The position numbers were made by a program, and so were the translations under genes. The notes under the pieces are model-generated. The model had not been told where the DNA came from and made no database searches. It saw only the letters and a list, made by a program, of their open reading frames with translations. This document shows positions 1-13,307 of a DNA stretch of 64,000 nucleotides, piece after piece. The DNA is from Marisa cornuarietis (Eukaryota; Mollusca; Gastropoda; Architaenioglossa; Ampullariidae), in the NCBI GenBank assembly GCA_004794655.1, contig SMMW01000519.1:62001-126000 (forward strand), read 5' to 3'. Each line of letters opens with the position of its first letter. Position 1 is the stretch's first letter.

Positions 1-1260
1 CTACATGACTGGATGACAACTGGTAAACTAGCTCACTACATGACTGGATGATAGCTGGTAAACTAGCTTACTACATGACTGGATGATAGCTAGTAAACTA
101 GCTTACTACATGACTGGATGATAGCTGGTAAACTAGCTTACTACATGACTGGATGATAGCTGGTAAACTAGCTCACTACATGACTGGATGATAGCTGGTA
201 AACTAGCTCACTACATGACTGGATGACAGCTGGTAAACTAGCTCACTACATGACTGGATGATAGCTGGTAAACTAGCTTACTACATGACTGGATGATAGC
301 TGGTAAACTAGCTCACTACATGACTGGATGATAGCTGGTAAACTAGCTTACTACATGACTGGATAACAGCTGGTAAACTAGCTTACTACATGACTGGATG
401 ACAACTGGTAAACTAGCTTACTACATGACTGGATGATAGCTGGTAAACTAGCTTACTACATGACTGGATGATAGCTGGTAAACTAGCTCACTACATGACT
501 GGATGACAGCTGGTAAACTAGCTCACTACATGACTGGATGACAGCTGGTAAACTAGCTTACTACATGACTGGATGACAGCTGGTAAACTAGCTCACTACA
601 TGACTGGATGACAGCTGGTAAACTAGCTTACTACATGACTGGATGACAGCTGGTAAACTAGCTTACTACATGACTGGATGACAACTGGTAAACTAGCTCA
701 CTACATGACTGGATGATAGCTGGTAAACTAGCTTACTACATGACTGGATGATAGCTGGTAAACTAGCTCACTACATGACTGGATAATAGCTGGTAAACTA
801 GCATACTACATGACTGGATGACAGCTGGTAAACTAGCTCAATACATGACTGGATGATAGCTGGTAAACTAGCTCACTACATGACTGGATGATAGCTGGTA
901 AACTAGCTCACTACATGACTGGATGACAGCTGGTAAACTAGCTCACTACATGACTGGATGATAGCTGGTAAACTAGCTTACTACATGACTGGATAACAGC
1001 TGGTAAACTAGCTTACTACATGACTGGATGACAACTGGTAAACTAGCTTACTACATGACTGGATGATAGCTGGTAAACTAGCTCACTACATGACTGGATG
1101 ATAGCTGGTAAACTAGCTCACTACATGACTGGATGATAGCTGGTAAACTTGATTACTACATGACTGGATGACAGCTGGTAAACTAGATTACTACACGACT
1201 GGATGACAGCTAGTAAACTAGCTTACTACACGACTGGATGACTGTAAACTAGATTACTAC
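1..1260. repeat. 35-bp minisatellite array, homogeneous part
   Basis: About 36 head-to-tail copies of a 35-bp unit that begins CTACATGACTGGATGATAGC and ends with GGTAAACTAGCTTA or GCTCA. The array already runs at base 1, so its left end is outside the window. Copies differ mainly at a few positions (GATGATAGC, GATGACAGC or GATGACAAC; TTA or TCA). There are no unique spacers. I see no gene in it. Confidence 0.97.
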
Positions 1261-2060
1261 TCGCTTACTACATGATTGGATGACAGCTAGTAAACTGACT
1301 TACTTCTAGCTTACTACATGACTGGATGACAGTAAAGTAGCTTACTACTAGCTTACTGCACGACTGGATGACAGCTAGTAAAATAACTTACTATTTGCTT
1401 ACTACTAGCCTACTACACGACTGGATGACAGCTAGTAAACCTACTTACTATTTGCTTACTACTAGCCTACTACACGACTGGATGGCAGCTAGTAAACTAA
1501 CTTACTATTTGCTTAGTACTAGCTTACTACACGACTGGATGACAGCTAGTAAACTAGCTCACTACTAGCTTAATACAAGACTAAACGAAAACTATTTTAC
1601 TATAAGACTGGATGACAGCTACACGGTTCAGACGTCATGGCTGGCATCACCTGACAGCTAGTAAACTCTTACAACTACATTACTACACGACTGGATGACA
1701 ACTAGTAAGCTAGTTCCCTACTTGCTTAATACAAGACTAAACAAAAACTTTTTTACTGGAAGACTGGCTTAACGATAGTAGTTTACTAGCAGATTTTCTT
1801 AACGATAGGTGTTTACTAACAGATTTTCTTAACGATAGGTGTTTACTAACAGATTGGCTTAAACATAGTAGTTTACTAAAAGATAAAACGAAAGCTAGTA
1901 AACTATCAGACTAGATAAAAGCTCGCAATTTACTAGAAGATTAGATGAAAATTACTTTACTAAAATACTGGATAAAAGCTAGTTTACCACAAGATTTAAT
2001 AAAAGCTAGATAGCATAAAACTAGATGGAAGCTAGTTGTGCAAAGTAGTTGTCTCTGATA
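1261..2060. repeat. Degenerate right flank of the 35-bp array
   Basis: The same motif words (ACTGGATGACAGCTAGTAAA, CTTACTACTAGC) continue with insertions and deletions and variable spacing, then fade near 2,050. This decay at an array edge is what unequal exchange with poor homogenisation would leave. Short reading frames here only read the repeat. Confidence 0.85.
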
Positions 2061-3330
2061 AACCCACAGAAAACAAGCTAGCAGTAGTCTAACCAACATG
2101 GCTGCCCGAGACGACAAACTGGCTCTGGAGCCAAAGCCGCTGTGTGTCTGTAGATTAAATGCACAAAGGAGCTGAGATCCGAAAACCTCCTGCCAGCATT
2201 CTTTTCCCAGCATCCTCCAGTGCCACTAATCTTATTACTGCCAGCCGCCAGTTCCGAAGGTTTTGACAAGAACGGGCTCCTACGGGACAAAAGAAAAGGC
2301 GAAGAAGCAGCCTTTGGGAAACTTTTGCTTATGAATCATTAGTTCTTAGACCACAAAAGGTCAGGGTCCAGGTGATGGAGGGACATGCCGTCGTCTAACC
2401 AGCATCAGCTCACCTGACACGTTTGTCGGGCAGTGACTTCTCTGTCCACACAGCGGCGCCATCTTCATGGCTGATGCCTGGGGACAAGCCGGGTGCACAC
2501 CCCACCCTCTGCCTCCTCCTCCTCCTCCTCCTTCTCCTGCTGCTGCTGCTCGCACCGCGTGTGGGCCGGGGGAAGGGGAGAGGAATGGGGGGGTGGCTGT
2601 GAAATGCACGTCCAAATCCGATACAAGCGAGACCGCAGTTCATTTCCTTTTAATTTCCAGCCATCCGTCCGCCCGGGGCATGGCAGCTCCTCTGCCTCCC
2701 TTTGTTTTAAAACTGGACGAAAGGTTTTTACCTCGCCATTAGCACCTCTCTATCTGTCTTCTTGCTCATTTTGTTTCCCCCCTCCATTAGCTATAGTTAA
2801 CCCTTCATTAGTTATTGTTAAATCGTCTTAGTAACTTGCCACCATTCACGGAAACCAGATTGCAGAGAGGTCTAGGATCAATGAATTGTACAGTTGCAAC
2901 AATCTTGTCTTTTTATTTCTTCTATGCATTTTAATTGGTCTGGTTTTCATAAGCGTTGTTAGGATCTATTGATGCTTTAAAGTGCCGAATAAAGTGCTCA
3001 TCAGATTACCTTTTAAAGTGTCCATTAAAGTGACTATGTTTAGATATGAGGTTGCGCCACAGAAACAAGATGCCACCTGCCTGCAACTAAATCCAGGTCA
3101 AAATATACAGTTCTAATATTGAAAAGAACATTGTGATAGCTGTGCAAACTATTGGTCTCACACACACGTGTGTTGGAGGACCCTGGCCAGATCTCAAAAA
3201 CCCGAACTTTGTCAACATGCGTGAAAGACACTGACCTACAGAATGGAACCCTACAGCAACAGCGACAGACATAGACACCTGCAGCATCAGTGACAAAACA
3301 CACCTGTAACACCGCTGAAAAACATACCTG
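2061..3330. other. Gene-free stretch with a CCT/CTG-rich low-complexity block
   Basis: I recognise no gene. A CCTCCT...CTGCTG run near 2,512-2,550 makes a proline/alanine-rich frame on plus (ATG at 2,467) and an arginine-rich frame on minus; both look like products of composition. GGCGCCATCTTCATGG near 2,455-2,470 resembles the YY1-type sequence found at some start sites, so an unrecognised first exon cannot be excluded. Confidence 0.4.
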
Positions 3331-3339
3331 TGGCAAGGT

Positions 3340-3435
3340 CGCTCACTCTCTCTCTCTCTCTCTCACACACACACAATCACAAACACACACACACAATCAC
3401 AAACACACACACTCTCTCTCTCTCTCTCTCTCTCT
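3340..3435. repeat. Compound (CT)n/(CA)n microsatellite
   Basis: Runs of CT, then CACACA with interspersed AATCACAAAC, then CT again. A simple sequence repeat with no other content. Confidence 0.95.
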
Positions 3436-3499
3436 TACTTGTAGATGACACCACACTAAGAATCTTGATTATTAACTTGAATGGCGACACTTTAGAATA

Positions 3500-4800
3500 C
3501 ATCATTGTCATCATTATCATCATCATCATCATTCCTTGTTACTCCTCGAGGAGCATAGGGCCGCAACAACACCTCGCCAGCGGACCGATTTTGGGCACCC
3601 CCTCAGTTGGGTCCATGTGGTTCCGCCATCGTTTGCCTCGCTCTCTACTGATCTTCTCCAAGTCTGTTTTGGCCTCCCAACTCTCCTCTTCCCCTGAGGG
3701 TTCCAGTCAAGTGCCTGCCTGGCAATGCTGTCAGCTAGTTTGTACAGGGTGTGTCCTGTCCAGCCCCCACTTGCGCTTTTTGATGTCTTGACTAGTGGCA
3801 TTCTGGTTAGTTCTTGTCCACAGGCTGCTATTAGAGATCTTTTCAGGCCATCTTATTCCCAGGATAAGGCGAAGGCATCGGTTGGTAAAGGTCTGGAGCT
3901 TGTTGTTGATGGTGTTTGTCACTCTCCAGGTTTCAGAGCCATACAGTAGGACTGCATTCACATTGGTGTTGAAGATGCGGGTCTTAGTGCGGAGGGGTAA
4001 TGCTCGGGAATTCCAGATGGGGCGTAGGGTGTTAAAAGCATGCCTGGACTTGTTTATGCGTCTTCTGATGTCGTCGTCTGCTCCACCATCCTTGTTGACG
4101 ATGCTCCCCAGATATGTGAAGCGGTCTGTTTCTAGGATGTTCTCTCCTTGAAGATGGATTGGAAGTTCCTGCTTGTTGTTAATAGTGATTCATCAGTGAT
4201 TCATCAGCCTCCAGATGACGTCCCTGACTACACTGTCAAAGGCCTTCTCAATATCCACAAAAGTTATATAAAGGGAGGATTGCCATTCGATAGACTGTTC
4301 TATTCTATGATGATACGGAGGGTTGCAATGTGGTCAGTGTATGCCTTATCTTGGCGAATCCCTGCTTGTTCTGGTATCAGTCTCTTGTCTAGTGCCTTCT
4401 TTAGTCTCTCTAGTATTATCCTTGTCAGGACTTTCCTGGGGATGGACACCAACATTATCCCCCGCCAGTTTTTGCACTGGGAGAGGTCTCCTTTCTTTGG
4501 TAATTTAACCAGTTAGCCTAATTTCCAGTCTGTCGGGACTAGGTCTTGTTCCCAGATCTTGTGTAGGAGGGGCTATAAGATTGTTGCTGTTGTTTCTGGG
4601 TCTGTCTTTAGTGCTTCTGGGGGTTATGCCGTCCGGTCCTGCTGTTTTGTCATTTTTCATGCTTGTGATAGCTTTGATGATTTCTGTCTTAGTGGGAGGA
4701 CTGGTGTTGACGGGAAGTTGTGCAGTTGCATATGGTATGTCAGGTAAGGATGGTGGATGAGGTCTATTCAGGATAACGGTTGTCCTTGTCTAGACCGTTG
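3500..4800 (-). pseudogene. RTE-type LINE reverse transcriptase, internally deleted relic
   Basis: Read on minus from about 4,800 down, conserved blocks of an RTE-like non-LTR reverse transcriptase appear in order but in different frames: a TAGPDGI block near 4,640, KKGDLSQCKNWRGIM near 4,490, an EQAGIRQDKA block near 4,355, and motif A (FVDIEKAFDS) near 4,240. After motif A the sequence jumps to the post-catalytic TYLGSIVNKDGG block near 4,120. The DD-bearing motif C and its surroundings are therefore deleted. The C-terminal blocks VLLYGSETWR (about 3,940) and GKRRVGRPKQTW (about 3,690) follow. A (GATGAT)-like tail at 3,500-3,534 is typical of RTE 3' ends. Frameshifts and the deletion make it non-autonomous. 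Clade assignment is by recognition only. Confidence 0.86.
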
Positions 4801-5056
4801 CTTGACCATGTCCAGGATAACCTTCGACCCTGTCCATATCGATGCTCCTTGTGCTGGTGGTAAGTGCATTTGGAGCAAAAGGTCGCAGGTCAGAAACCTT
4901 GGACCCCCACCCTCTTCTCACAGCAGCTGTATGCCACAAATGTACCATATAAATCAGGGGAGATCAAGCCAGCGGCAGGAGAAGAGTTTACACATGAAAC
5001 GGTGAACCATACCTGGCTCCTACGGCTACGAGGCTTTGAGACTCTGTGCCTTTAAT

Positions 5057-5061
5057 TGCTT

Positions 5062-5114
<53 letters not shown>
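5057..5114. repeat. (TTG)n microsatellite
   Basis: About 19 uninterrupted copies of a GTT trinucleotide. It produces a poly-threonine frame on the minus strand that should not be taken as a gene. Confidence 0.97.
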
Positions 5115-5115
<1 letters not shown>

Positions 5116-7315
5116 GAAGTTTGACTTGGTCTAGTCCTGTCCAGGATGACGTCTGACTCTTCGGGCTCAGACCGAGTCCAAGGTTGCGTTTTTGTTCAAG
5201 CATCCATCCCTCTTCTCCCAACTACAAAACGACACTAAATAGCCCTGTTTCTGGTGATTAAGCTGTGCATCACTAATGCAAGGCGAAACCTTCTAGTCAA
5301 AGGCTGGTTACCGACCAGACTAAAGATATACTAGCATTACGTGTTAGCCTTAAAACAAAGGCAGCAGGACATGATGTGATAAGCGTCTGTAAGAGGGTAA
5401 AACTTCTCCACAAATAACATGAAACTCGCCAACACTTGTTTACCAGCTGTGCGCCGACACTTCTTTACCGCTTTTTACCTAACTACCCGTGCATATTGTA
5501 TTATAACCGATCCACTACTTTTCCGGAAATACCCAGGTGTGCATGCGTCAATGGGGAGAAACATTGGGTGCTCTTTACCTGTAAGAGAAGGAAAGTATTC
5601 AGAAGCAATTTTAATAATGCATTTACTCTGATGTGCATTCCAGGAGAAGTAGTGAGAAGTATTAGTGGCGCTACTGCTGTCAGCTGACAACTAAAAGCCT
5701 ACTGTCAACTACTGTCTACTAGCTCGCAGACTTGCTTTATTAATGATCAAGTAGTTTTTCTACAGTTTATTACAACAATGATTTATTTTAGGACTGTGGA
5801 TGTAGTACTACGAGATGATCTACAATTTCACGTGAACTGCACGTATTTTGAACGTAACATGATTTCTGAAGCATAAACCCTCGTGCCGAGGGCGTAAGCA
5901 GTTGCTGTATTGATCGACGTCACGTGGCTTGTCCTCTAAACTCTCGGTCAGCTCTGTGACTCACTCAGGACAAACTGACTGACCAATTATCATCTGTTTA
6001 TCTTCACACAGTTGTATGCACATTGTTTTACAGCTGTCAGTGAATTCTCTCACAAGGTGCAGTCAGACATTCTGTAACTGATCACGATGTTTTCAAATCC
6101 TAATTAGCGCCATAAACCGATCCACACTCGCGTTGTGTCGTCGACATACTCCCACATGTCTTGATAAACTCATGCTATTTGCGCAGCTCACGTCTACATA
6201 AATAACTGACGACTCAAGAACATGTTGACAATATTTATTTTAATTAATAGCATCATATGGACACAGTCTCTCCGGAAACCTTTCTTGTTTCTACATAGAG
6301 CCACACCATGTGTGGGTAAACCTGTTTTCTGTCTAAATAAACCCAAGATGTGTGTGATAAACCCGTGTTACTTAATTTATACATAAACTGCAATGTTCCT
6401 GTTCTATGGAAAAGTGTCGAGCAGCCTTGTGGGGAGCTGAAGCCACACGCAACCTGCGCCGACCCCTCATGTGTCTGCAGTGAGACTTCTGACAATACCA
6501 CTGCCACGTCATGCGCAGGAGCTCAAGTTGCCACGCGCATGCGCTGGACTAAGCATGGCACTCACTCATCTTTTCCGGTTGTCCTGTCCACGGGGACTTT
6601 CAAGTCCAGAGCCAGGCACCATCATTGCGAGAACAAGGAAAGAAAGAAAGAAATCTTTGCTGCTCTATGCGCAATGGTAGATATTTGGGTGTGAAAACAA
6701 TGTCTCAAAATTCCAAATACCGCAGCTTTAAATATTCACCAGTAAAAAGGATTTATAGATTCCAAGTACTGTACCTGTAAATATTTGCCAGTAAACAATG
6801 TTTATAGATTGCTTCCCTACTTAGTAAATGGACCACATAGCAGGTCTAGTTCTGAGGCTGCTCCGTTACAGTCGGGGTAACCTTTTGATAAACATTTTCC
6901 CGTTTTGTGACTTGAATTGTGAACAGTATAGAGTTCTGTGTCGAGTCCTGTATTGATTAATATACGCAATGAGCAATTTTTATTATAAAGGCTGTATCTC
7001 TGAATTTTAAGTATTGATCGATAAAGCGTTTAAATTAACGATTGAATTTTACAGGATTCTGTCAGAGAATCACACTTTCTGTCTCATTTTTCTAGCAGAG
7101 CCCTGAGGCTGCTGGAGAGAGCGGAGCAGCTATGTCGTTTCATTTCACTAAGGTGTTTAGAGAAAGATTCTTTACTGAAGTAATAAAAGCCTTAGACATA
7201 AAAACAAAATCTGTGGAGGAACCATATGAATGAGATGCACTTACATGACCAGTTTCAAGCAGCGTCGACCCGCATCACGTGGTGATGTCTGTATTAGTGA
7301 TCAGGATGTTTCCTG
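5115..7315. other. Gene-free stretch
   Basis: Only short unrelated frames, AT-rich sequence and no protein similarity that I can recognise. It ends at the 8-bp target duplication of the hAT element. Confidence 0.5.
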
Positions 7316-7451
7316 TCTGCGATCAGGGCCGGCGCTAGGCTGTGTTGCGCCCTAGGCGAAATAAAAATTCTGCGCCCCTACCTCACAAAAAGTGAACTAT
7401 GTTATATCATTTAGTTTGCAATTTATTCAGTCCTGGTCATGAAAATGATGC

Positions 7452-10400
7452 TTAAAACCTCACTTTTCTTGCTTTTTGCTGTGCAAAACGAGTTATCAGT
7501 TCCTTCAGATTTAGTGCATTTGCCAAGTCGTGCTCAATAGATATGGTGGCCAGCCCAGTCAGTCTCTCTTGCAACATTGTTGATCTCATATCATTTTTAA
7601 TTAATTTTAATTTTGAGAAACTCCGTTCTGCACCGGCAACAGAAATTGGAAGGGTCAATAAAATTCTGAGAGACACTACAACATTCGGCACAATATCAAA
7701 TAGTTTATGTTGGATAATGAATGTTAAGACTTCTTTGGGGTTCATTTTAGGCTTGGGAAGCCTTCTAGCCACAACCTGTCATTCAGAACAGAGTTCCTCC
7801 GCCTCAATGTCTTTGCTGTCTCTGTGCATTAGCGCCTTTTCCAAGCCCTGGCAAGATAGTAGAATGTCCTTCGTTGGTTTTTCAGAAATGTTTTGGATAT
7901 CATAAAGAAATCCAAATAATGCACTGTGCTCCTGAATCTGTTTAAATCTGTCTTCAATGGATGCAGTGGCCGTGTCTACGACAGCATAAAAAAAACTGAC
8001 TTTGAAATTTTCAGCAGGGTCTTCTATTGTGTCGTCGGCAGCCTCGTAGTCGAATTGTCGTTTAGTTCGTCTTTTTCTTGGTACTTGGTCTTTCTCAAAG
8101 CTTGGCTGTATTTCTAACTCGCATGCAATCTCTGCTGCATCTGCTAACACTTGCTTGAATCCCTTATCACTTCTCTGCTTCTTGAGATATTCCAGGGTTT
8201 GCTGCATCTGCTTTGTTGCTGTCTTTAAATCCGCTTCTTTGTCTTGAAGACATTTGCTGGTAACATTGACTTCAAACAAGATGTTATACCATATCACTAG
8301 TGCTGCAACAAATCTGAACTGGCAAATGCGATTAGCAAGGGCTTGAGCTTCAGCTCGTGTTACATTTCCTGATGATCCCTGAAAGCTTGCATTCTCAGAA
8401 ATATCTATGAGAGCATCATAAATTTTACCAAGCTGGTATCTCAGAGGTTTCAAAGCATCAATTCTACTTGCCCATCTGGTTTAATAATAATAATAATAAT
8501 AATAATAATAGTGAAGATTTGTATAGCGCATATTCACACTCATAGAGAGCATGCTCTTAGCGCTTAAAACGAGTAAGAGACGTGGACTAAGTAGACACAG
8601 AACAAAGGGGACGAAAGAAAACGACAGTACTGACGAAACAGAAAACAAAAGGCATCAAGTAACAGGAACAGAAAAATATAGTGATTCTGCGAGAAAGATG
8701 GGTAAAGTAGCAAGAGGGAAGGGGGCGGGGTTAAGAAGGACTAGCATTGTGTGGACTGTGTTAGGAGTAATACTCAAGGAAGAGGTGCGTTTTCAGTGCA
8801 GATTTGAAAGATTCAGTTGTAGGAAGGTGGCGGATATGGAAAGGAAGAGAGTTCCATTGTTTCACTTAGTGGTTTCACTGTGACATCCGGAACATGATTT
8901 TTCAGTACTTCCCAACGTCTAGTTGAACCAGAGAAATAATTATAAATTTGTTGAATTAATCCAAAGAAATTAACAGCTTCTAGACAACTCTTAGCAGCAT
9001 CGTTTACTACAAGGTTTAGAGAATGCGCACTGCATGGGACAAAAAAGGACGACGGTTTATATCTATGATCCTTTTTTGTACACCACTGTCTTTGCCTTTC
9101 ATGTTGCTTCCATTGTCATAGCCTTGTCCGCGCAGGTTATCTATGTCCAGTTCCATTTCTTGAAGTTGTTTGAGAAGAACTTCTGTCATAAATGCACTTC
9201 CAGTTTCAGACAATGGTACAAATCCTAGGAAATGCTCTTTTATTTCTATGTGAGACCTAGAACTTTCAGAAGCGGTCACCACATTAACAAATCGAATAAT
9301 CATTGTCATTTGCTCATTGTGACTAACATCTGGTGTGCAGTCCAAGATGACAGAATAATATTTAGCGTGACTAGCAGCTGTTAAAATCTTCTGCTTTATT
9401 GCATTTGCCAGCAGCTGTGTTAATTCATTTTGCATATCTTTTCCCAGATAGTGTATCATTGTTTCCTTGTCTTTAATTCTCCGCAAATGTTCGTTCATCA
9501 CAGGGTCAAAAAGTGCTAGATATTCGACAAACTTCAAGAAATTGCCATTTCCTGCACTATGAAGGTTGTCATTTGCACCACGGAGTGCAAGGTTGTGCAT
9601 TGCTAGTATCCTCACTAAAGCTATTAGTCCTTCCAGTATTTGGCGCCAGTAGACTCCTTCCTGCTTAATCTTGTGTTGGTTGACATCATCAATGGTTTTA
9701 CCATGTAGTAATCGCAGCTCAAGTTCTCTCCATGTCTGGTAGTTTTCTAAGTGTGCTGCACTTTTTTCATGTGAAGATAGTATGGTCGAAATGTTTTTCC
9801 AGTCCTTTGATCCAACTTTCTGCAGAGATGAGCTGTCAGACTTATTGCTGAATAACTTGCAGCAAAAACAAATACTGCATCATTGAACTTTGAATAAACT
9901 AACCATTGGCGTTGCACCTCTTCCCCATTAGCCAGTTTTCTTTTGTAGTGGACTGTAGAGAACCTCCTTTTGTTTTCATTTTTAGGAAAATTATAATCAT
10001 GTACCTGGTGTGGGCCATGCTGAACAATGAGTTCAGTTACCTGCCTTTCGTTGCAAGACCAGGTAGCAGGGTCGTTATAATCCAGCTCTAACTGTTTCTC
10101 TTTATTCTCACCATAGGTATTTTCATTATCTATTTAAACATTATCCACATTGGCTTCGCTGTCATTGTTGTTTTGACAATGCTTATGAGGTTCTCGCGCA
10201 ACACCAGTGTGATTTTGACATTCTGCAGTGGAAGTTGTGGAAGCTACTGGAGCAGTGGAAGTAGTGAAAGTCACAGGAACGCCGTAACTTGTCGAGACCA
10301 CAGGGTCGCTAACATTTGTTGAAGGCACAGAAACAACAGCAGTACTGTGGCTGTCAGTGACGCTGTATTGGCAAAGATATTTATGCAGCGACTTTTCTTG

Positions 10401-10472
10401 CTTTGCCATCTCTTTGGCTTTTTCAGCTCTTCGCTTCCGATATTGAGCTCCAGACAGTCGTTTGCTATCCAT
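7452..10472 (-). pseudogene. hAT transposase (TTF-type finger / DUF4371 / hAT dimerisation), broken
   Basis: N to C terminus on the minus strand: a basic start reading MDSKRLSGAQYRKRRAEKAK at 10,472; a linker rich in S, T and V; a TTF-type zinc-finger region with YNFPKNENKRRF and CCKLFSNKSD blocks (about 9,830-10,010); a DUF4371-like RNase H region with LDCTPDVSHNEQM and RGQGYDNGSNM (about 9,110-9,370); a TRWASRIDALKPLRYQ block near 8,440-8,480; and the C-terminal dimerisation domain with ERSFSKLKLIKNDMRSTM (about 7,590-7,650). Breaks: an apparent one-base deletion near 9,870, a frameshift near 9,050, and a 376-bp LINE insertion at 8,483-8,858. It would have cut and pasted its own element; as it stands it cannot encode the full protein. 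Similar proteins are often annotated as zinc finger MYM-type protein 1-like. Confidence 0.9.
8483..8858 (-). mobile_element. 5'-truncated LINE 3' end nested in the hAT transposase
   Basis: A (TAA)n tail at the left is followed by a LINE 3' UTR and the last codons of its ORF, nearly identical to the copy at 57,690-58,070 (shared words include AGCGCATATTCACACTCATA and GGTGGCGGATATGGAAAGG). The four bases GTTT flank both sides (8,479-8,482 and 8,859-8,862). Removing the insert and one GTTT restores the transposase frame across KPLSE-TRWAS. The high identity with the 57.7-kb copy suggests recent activity of the family. Confidence 0.88.
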
Positions 10473-13307
10473 TTATCAACACAAATATTGGAATAAATAT
10501 ACGTTTAATTCTATTTTAACAGAAATTTCAAACAAGAAAGCTAGGCTTAAATATCACCAGTAATGATTGCGGCGGTCTCAACGCGATTGTGATGTGATAA
10601 AGACCACAGGACTGTAACGGACACGTTTGTGCAATGAAAAGTTTTGCAAAACGTTACACCACTGCTATCGCAACCCGTTGCATCCACACAATCAAAACAA
10701 GCACTTTAAGAAATAAGGAAATGAAATTAATGTAAAGAAGGACATAAATCGTGTTAATAAAATATATACAGCTATGTCACAATGTATAAAATCATGCGAA
10801 CTTATCTTTACAAACTCTCATGAAGTGGCTGTAGTACAGTAGCACTGTTCAGTCTTGTACGGCTAAATCCAGTTCACAACCTTTACTGATTCAGCTGTGG
10901 AAGGATGATAGCTCCAAGCACCCGAACAGACGATCACAAAGTAAATTCAAACAGCAGCACGAGAGGTCTGCAGCCGCTCAGAAAAGTGAGGTTTTTACAA
11001 CATCCTGTGGGTTTGTTAAAGTTAAAACTACCTCCCCCCCCCCATCTCAGCTGTCCAGCCCTGTTAATGTGATCTGACTTTCTTTTCAGTGGTAGATTTA
11101 TCTCTGCCTTTCTCCACTAAACCACCCCACTTAGGTCCTTCCAATCTTTCTCTCCTCTCTCTTTCTCATCTCACGGACAACTATCAAGTAGCATCGCACC
11201 ACCTTCTTTGTCCAGTCTTCTAATCTGATCCCACTGGTCACTAACTGTGACAGATTTATCGCCATCCTTTGGGCCTTTCCAACTAGCACCTCGATCGGCA
11301 AGTGCTTTCAATCGTTCTCTTCTTTCTCATCTTACAGACGAACTAACAAGTAAAACCGCACTGACTACATGTTTGCTGCTTAAAAATAGTGGAAAAGTGG
11401 TTTTCTACAAGAACTCATTACGACCAGAGGTGTTAGAACCCAGGAGTGTCAAGGAATGAATGGCTTATTAAAATTAAATCTTTTTCGAGAATTTGTTCTC
11501 CGATTTTATTAATAACTTATAAATAAGAACTACTTTTTGTCAAGAAAAAGTACGTCTATTTCAATTGCAGGTGTGCATCATACACACATGGCTACTTGCA
11601 TGTCTACCAAATCAGACCTACACTTATGAGTAGGGGGATTTCAAACACTCGTGTAAAAGGTTTTATGGAGTGACGACTGACTGCACGCTGATGGAGACAA
11701 GAAATCTGTAGCACCTTGCTCTGGTCTTAGTTTGCTGTGTGGTCTAAAACTCTGGCTATCACAGCTTCTAGCATCTAGACCACCATCATCGAAACTATCA
11801 TGTTCCCATCCAAAGTCACACCTGACAGGTGGGCGGGGCAGTACGAGGTCGGTCAAGGGAGAGTCTTCTAGTCGCTAACAATACAAAGTTGTAAATCATG
11901 GTGTCAAGGCAGCTGCCCAAACACATTCCAATGGTCAGTGCTGCTTGGTGTCCAGCAGGGTTTGTTGAAAACAAGAGAAGTATGTAGACTATAGGTCTTA
12001 GTACGCATTATCACTTAATAACCAATTTCAACTATTCTGTCAATGGAGCATAACAACAAGCTATCTGTTCAAACTCTAGACAGACAGACGCGCTCTTAGA
12101 TAATAAAAATAAACAAACATTACAATTTGCCAACTAAATTAAGTGTAATACACCATGCAATCGAACCGAAATTTAATGATTAATAAGAAAGTTAACTATT
12201 CACGACCATGAGTCACAACAGTAAGTACAAGACTCTAGGCCATCAGTGTCACCGCTGTACACAGCACTAAGGAGAAAACAGGTTCGGGACAGTGAATTAA
12301 ATAAATTGATCTGAAATTTGACAATAAAAATAGATATATTATAAACTTCAAATGACTCTACCTTGATGTTTGTCTGCTAAAGACTTTAATACTCTTATTA
12401 ACTAAGAACGCGATCGTGACATTAGCTAAGTTCCTTTTGGTTTAAAGTTCGTAAGTGTAAAAAATATTGAACATAAAACAGTTGTCATAACCAAAAAGAG
12501 ACTCGCGTAGCAAACACAAGTCAGTGTTGTTGTCCCTGATTTCAGCTGCAGTGTCTTCAATGCATAAGTGTGGAACGTCTTTCAAAGTAGGATAGAAGAG
12601 AGAAAGGTGAGGTTGGTATTAGTGGAATGTGGTCCCATCCATTGTAAAGGTCCGCCCTGACCAGACCCCATCCACCAACCCGCCCGGCCGCCCCTCTCCC
12701 ATCCCTCTGCTGTCTAACCTCCGCCCCCTCCGCCCTCTTCTTCCCTGCTGGTTAGGTGGTCACTTCAAGTGCGCCCTGTCCTGTAGTAATGATGGGATTT
12801 TCCTGTAATACATGAGCTGAGAAACTCGCGTGGTGAAGTCAACCTACAAGCAGAGGAAAGGCGTCCTGCTCATGTCATTCTGTGAAAATGATCTTTTTCC
12901 CTAACACTTTTCATCACTTAAAAACAAAGCAGGCTATTTTTGCGCCCCCCCCCCACTCCATGACTGCGCCACCACCCCCTTTGCCATCCACCAACGCCGC
13001 CCCTCACATCGCCCTTCCCCGCCCCTCTGCCGCCCCATCCGCCCTCTACTTCCCTGCTGGTTAGCTGGTCACTGCAAGCGCCCCTGGGATAATGGGGTTT
13101 TCCTGTAATACATGTACTGAGAAACTAGCGTGGTGGTCAGTCTACAAGCAGAGGAAAGGTGTCCTGCTAATATCATTCTGTAAAAATTATATTTTTCCCT
13201 AAAATTATTCATCTTTAAAAAAAAAGAGCAGGCCATTTTTTCCGCCCCCTCCTCAGTCTGCGCCCTAGGCAATTGTCTAGTTTGCCTAATAGGTAGAACC
13301 GGCCCTA
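10473..13307. other. Noncoding right part of the hAT element with internal duplications
   Basis: No gene seen. Two roughly 280-bp imperfect direct copies lie at about 12,650-12,950 and 12,970-13,255, sharing CTTCCCTGCTGGTTAG, TTTTCCTGTAATACATG and CTACAAGCAGAGGAAAGG. A looser roughly 150-bp duplication lies at about 11,090-11,230 and 11,235-11,380. Subterminal duplications are common in hAT elements and may multiply transposase binding sites; that role is inference. Confidence 0.7.

Larger units (their letters stand above)
7324..13307 (-). mobile_element. Near-complete hAT DNA transposon (5,984 bp) with 8-bp target duplication
   Basis: The left end starts CAGGGCCGG and the right end finishes CCGGCCCTA, giving a short terminal inverted repeat with one mismatch. 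TCTGCGAT occurs immediately outside both ends (7,316-7,323 and 13,308-13,315), the 8-bp duplication expected of hAT insertion. GCGCCCTAGGC motifs recur just inside each end (about 7,348 and 13,260). The element carries a minus-strand ZMYM1/TTF-finger-like transposase (7,452-10,472) and about 2.8 kb of noncoding DNA at its right end with internal duplications. A LINE has inserted into the transposase, and the reading frame has indels. It therefore looks dead as an autonomous unit, though its ends are well preserved. Confidence 0.93.

Noticed and set aside
1368..1568. 66-residue plus-strand frame with repeated YYLLTTSLLHDWM
   Set aside because: It is a direct translation of the degenerate 35-bp array; no independent sign of coding.
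2467..2742. Proline-rich frame starting near a YY1-like motif
   Set aside because: Driven by CCT/CTG low-complexity sequence; no splice sites or homologue recognised.
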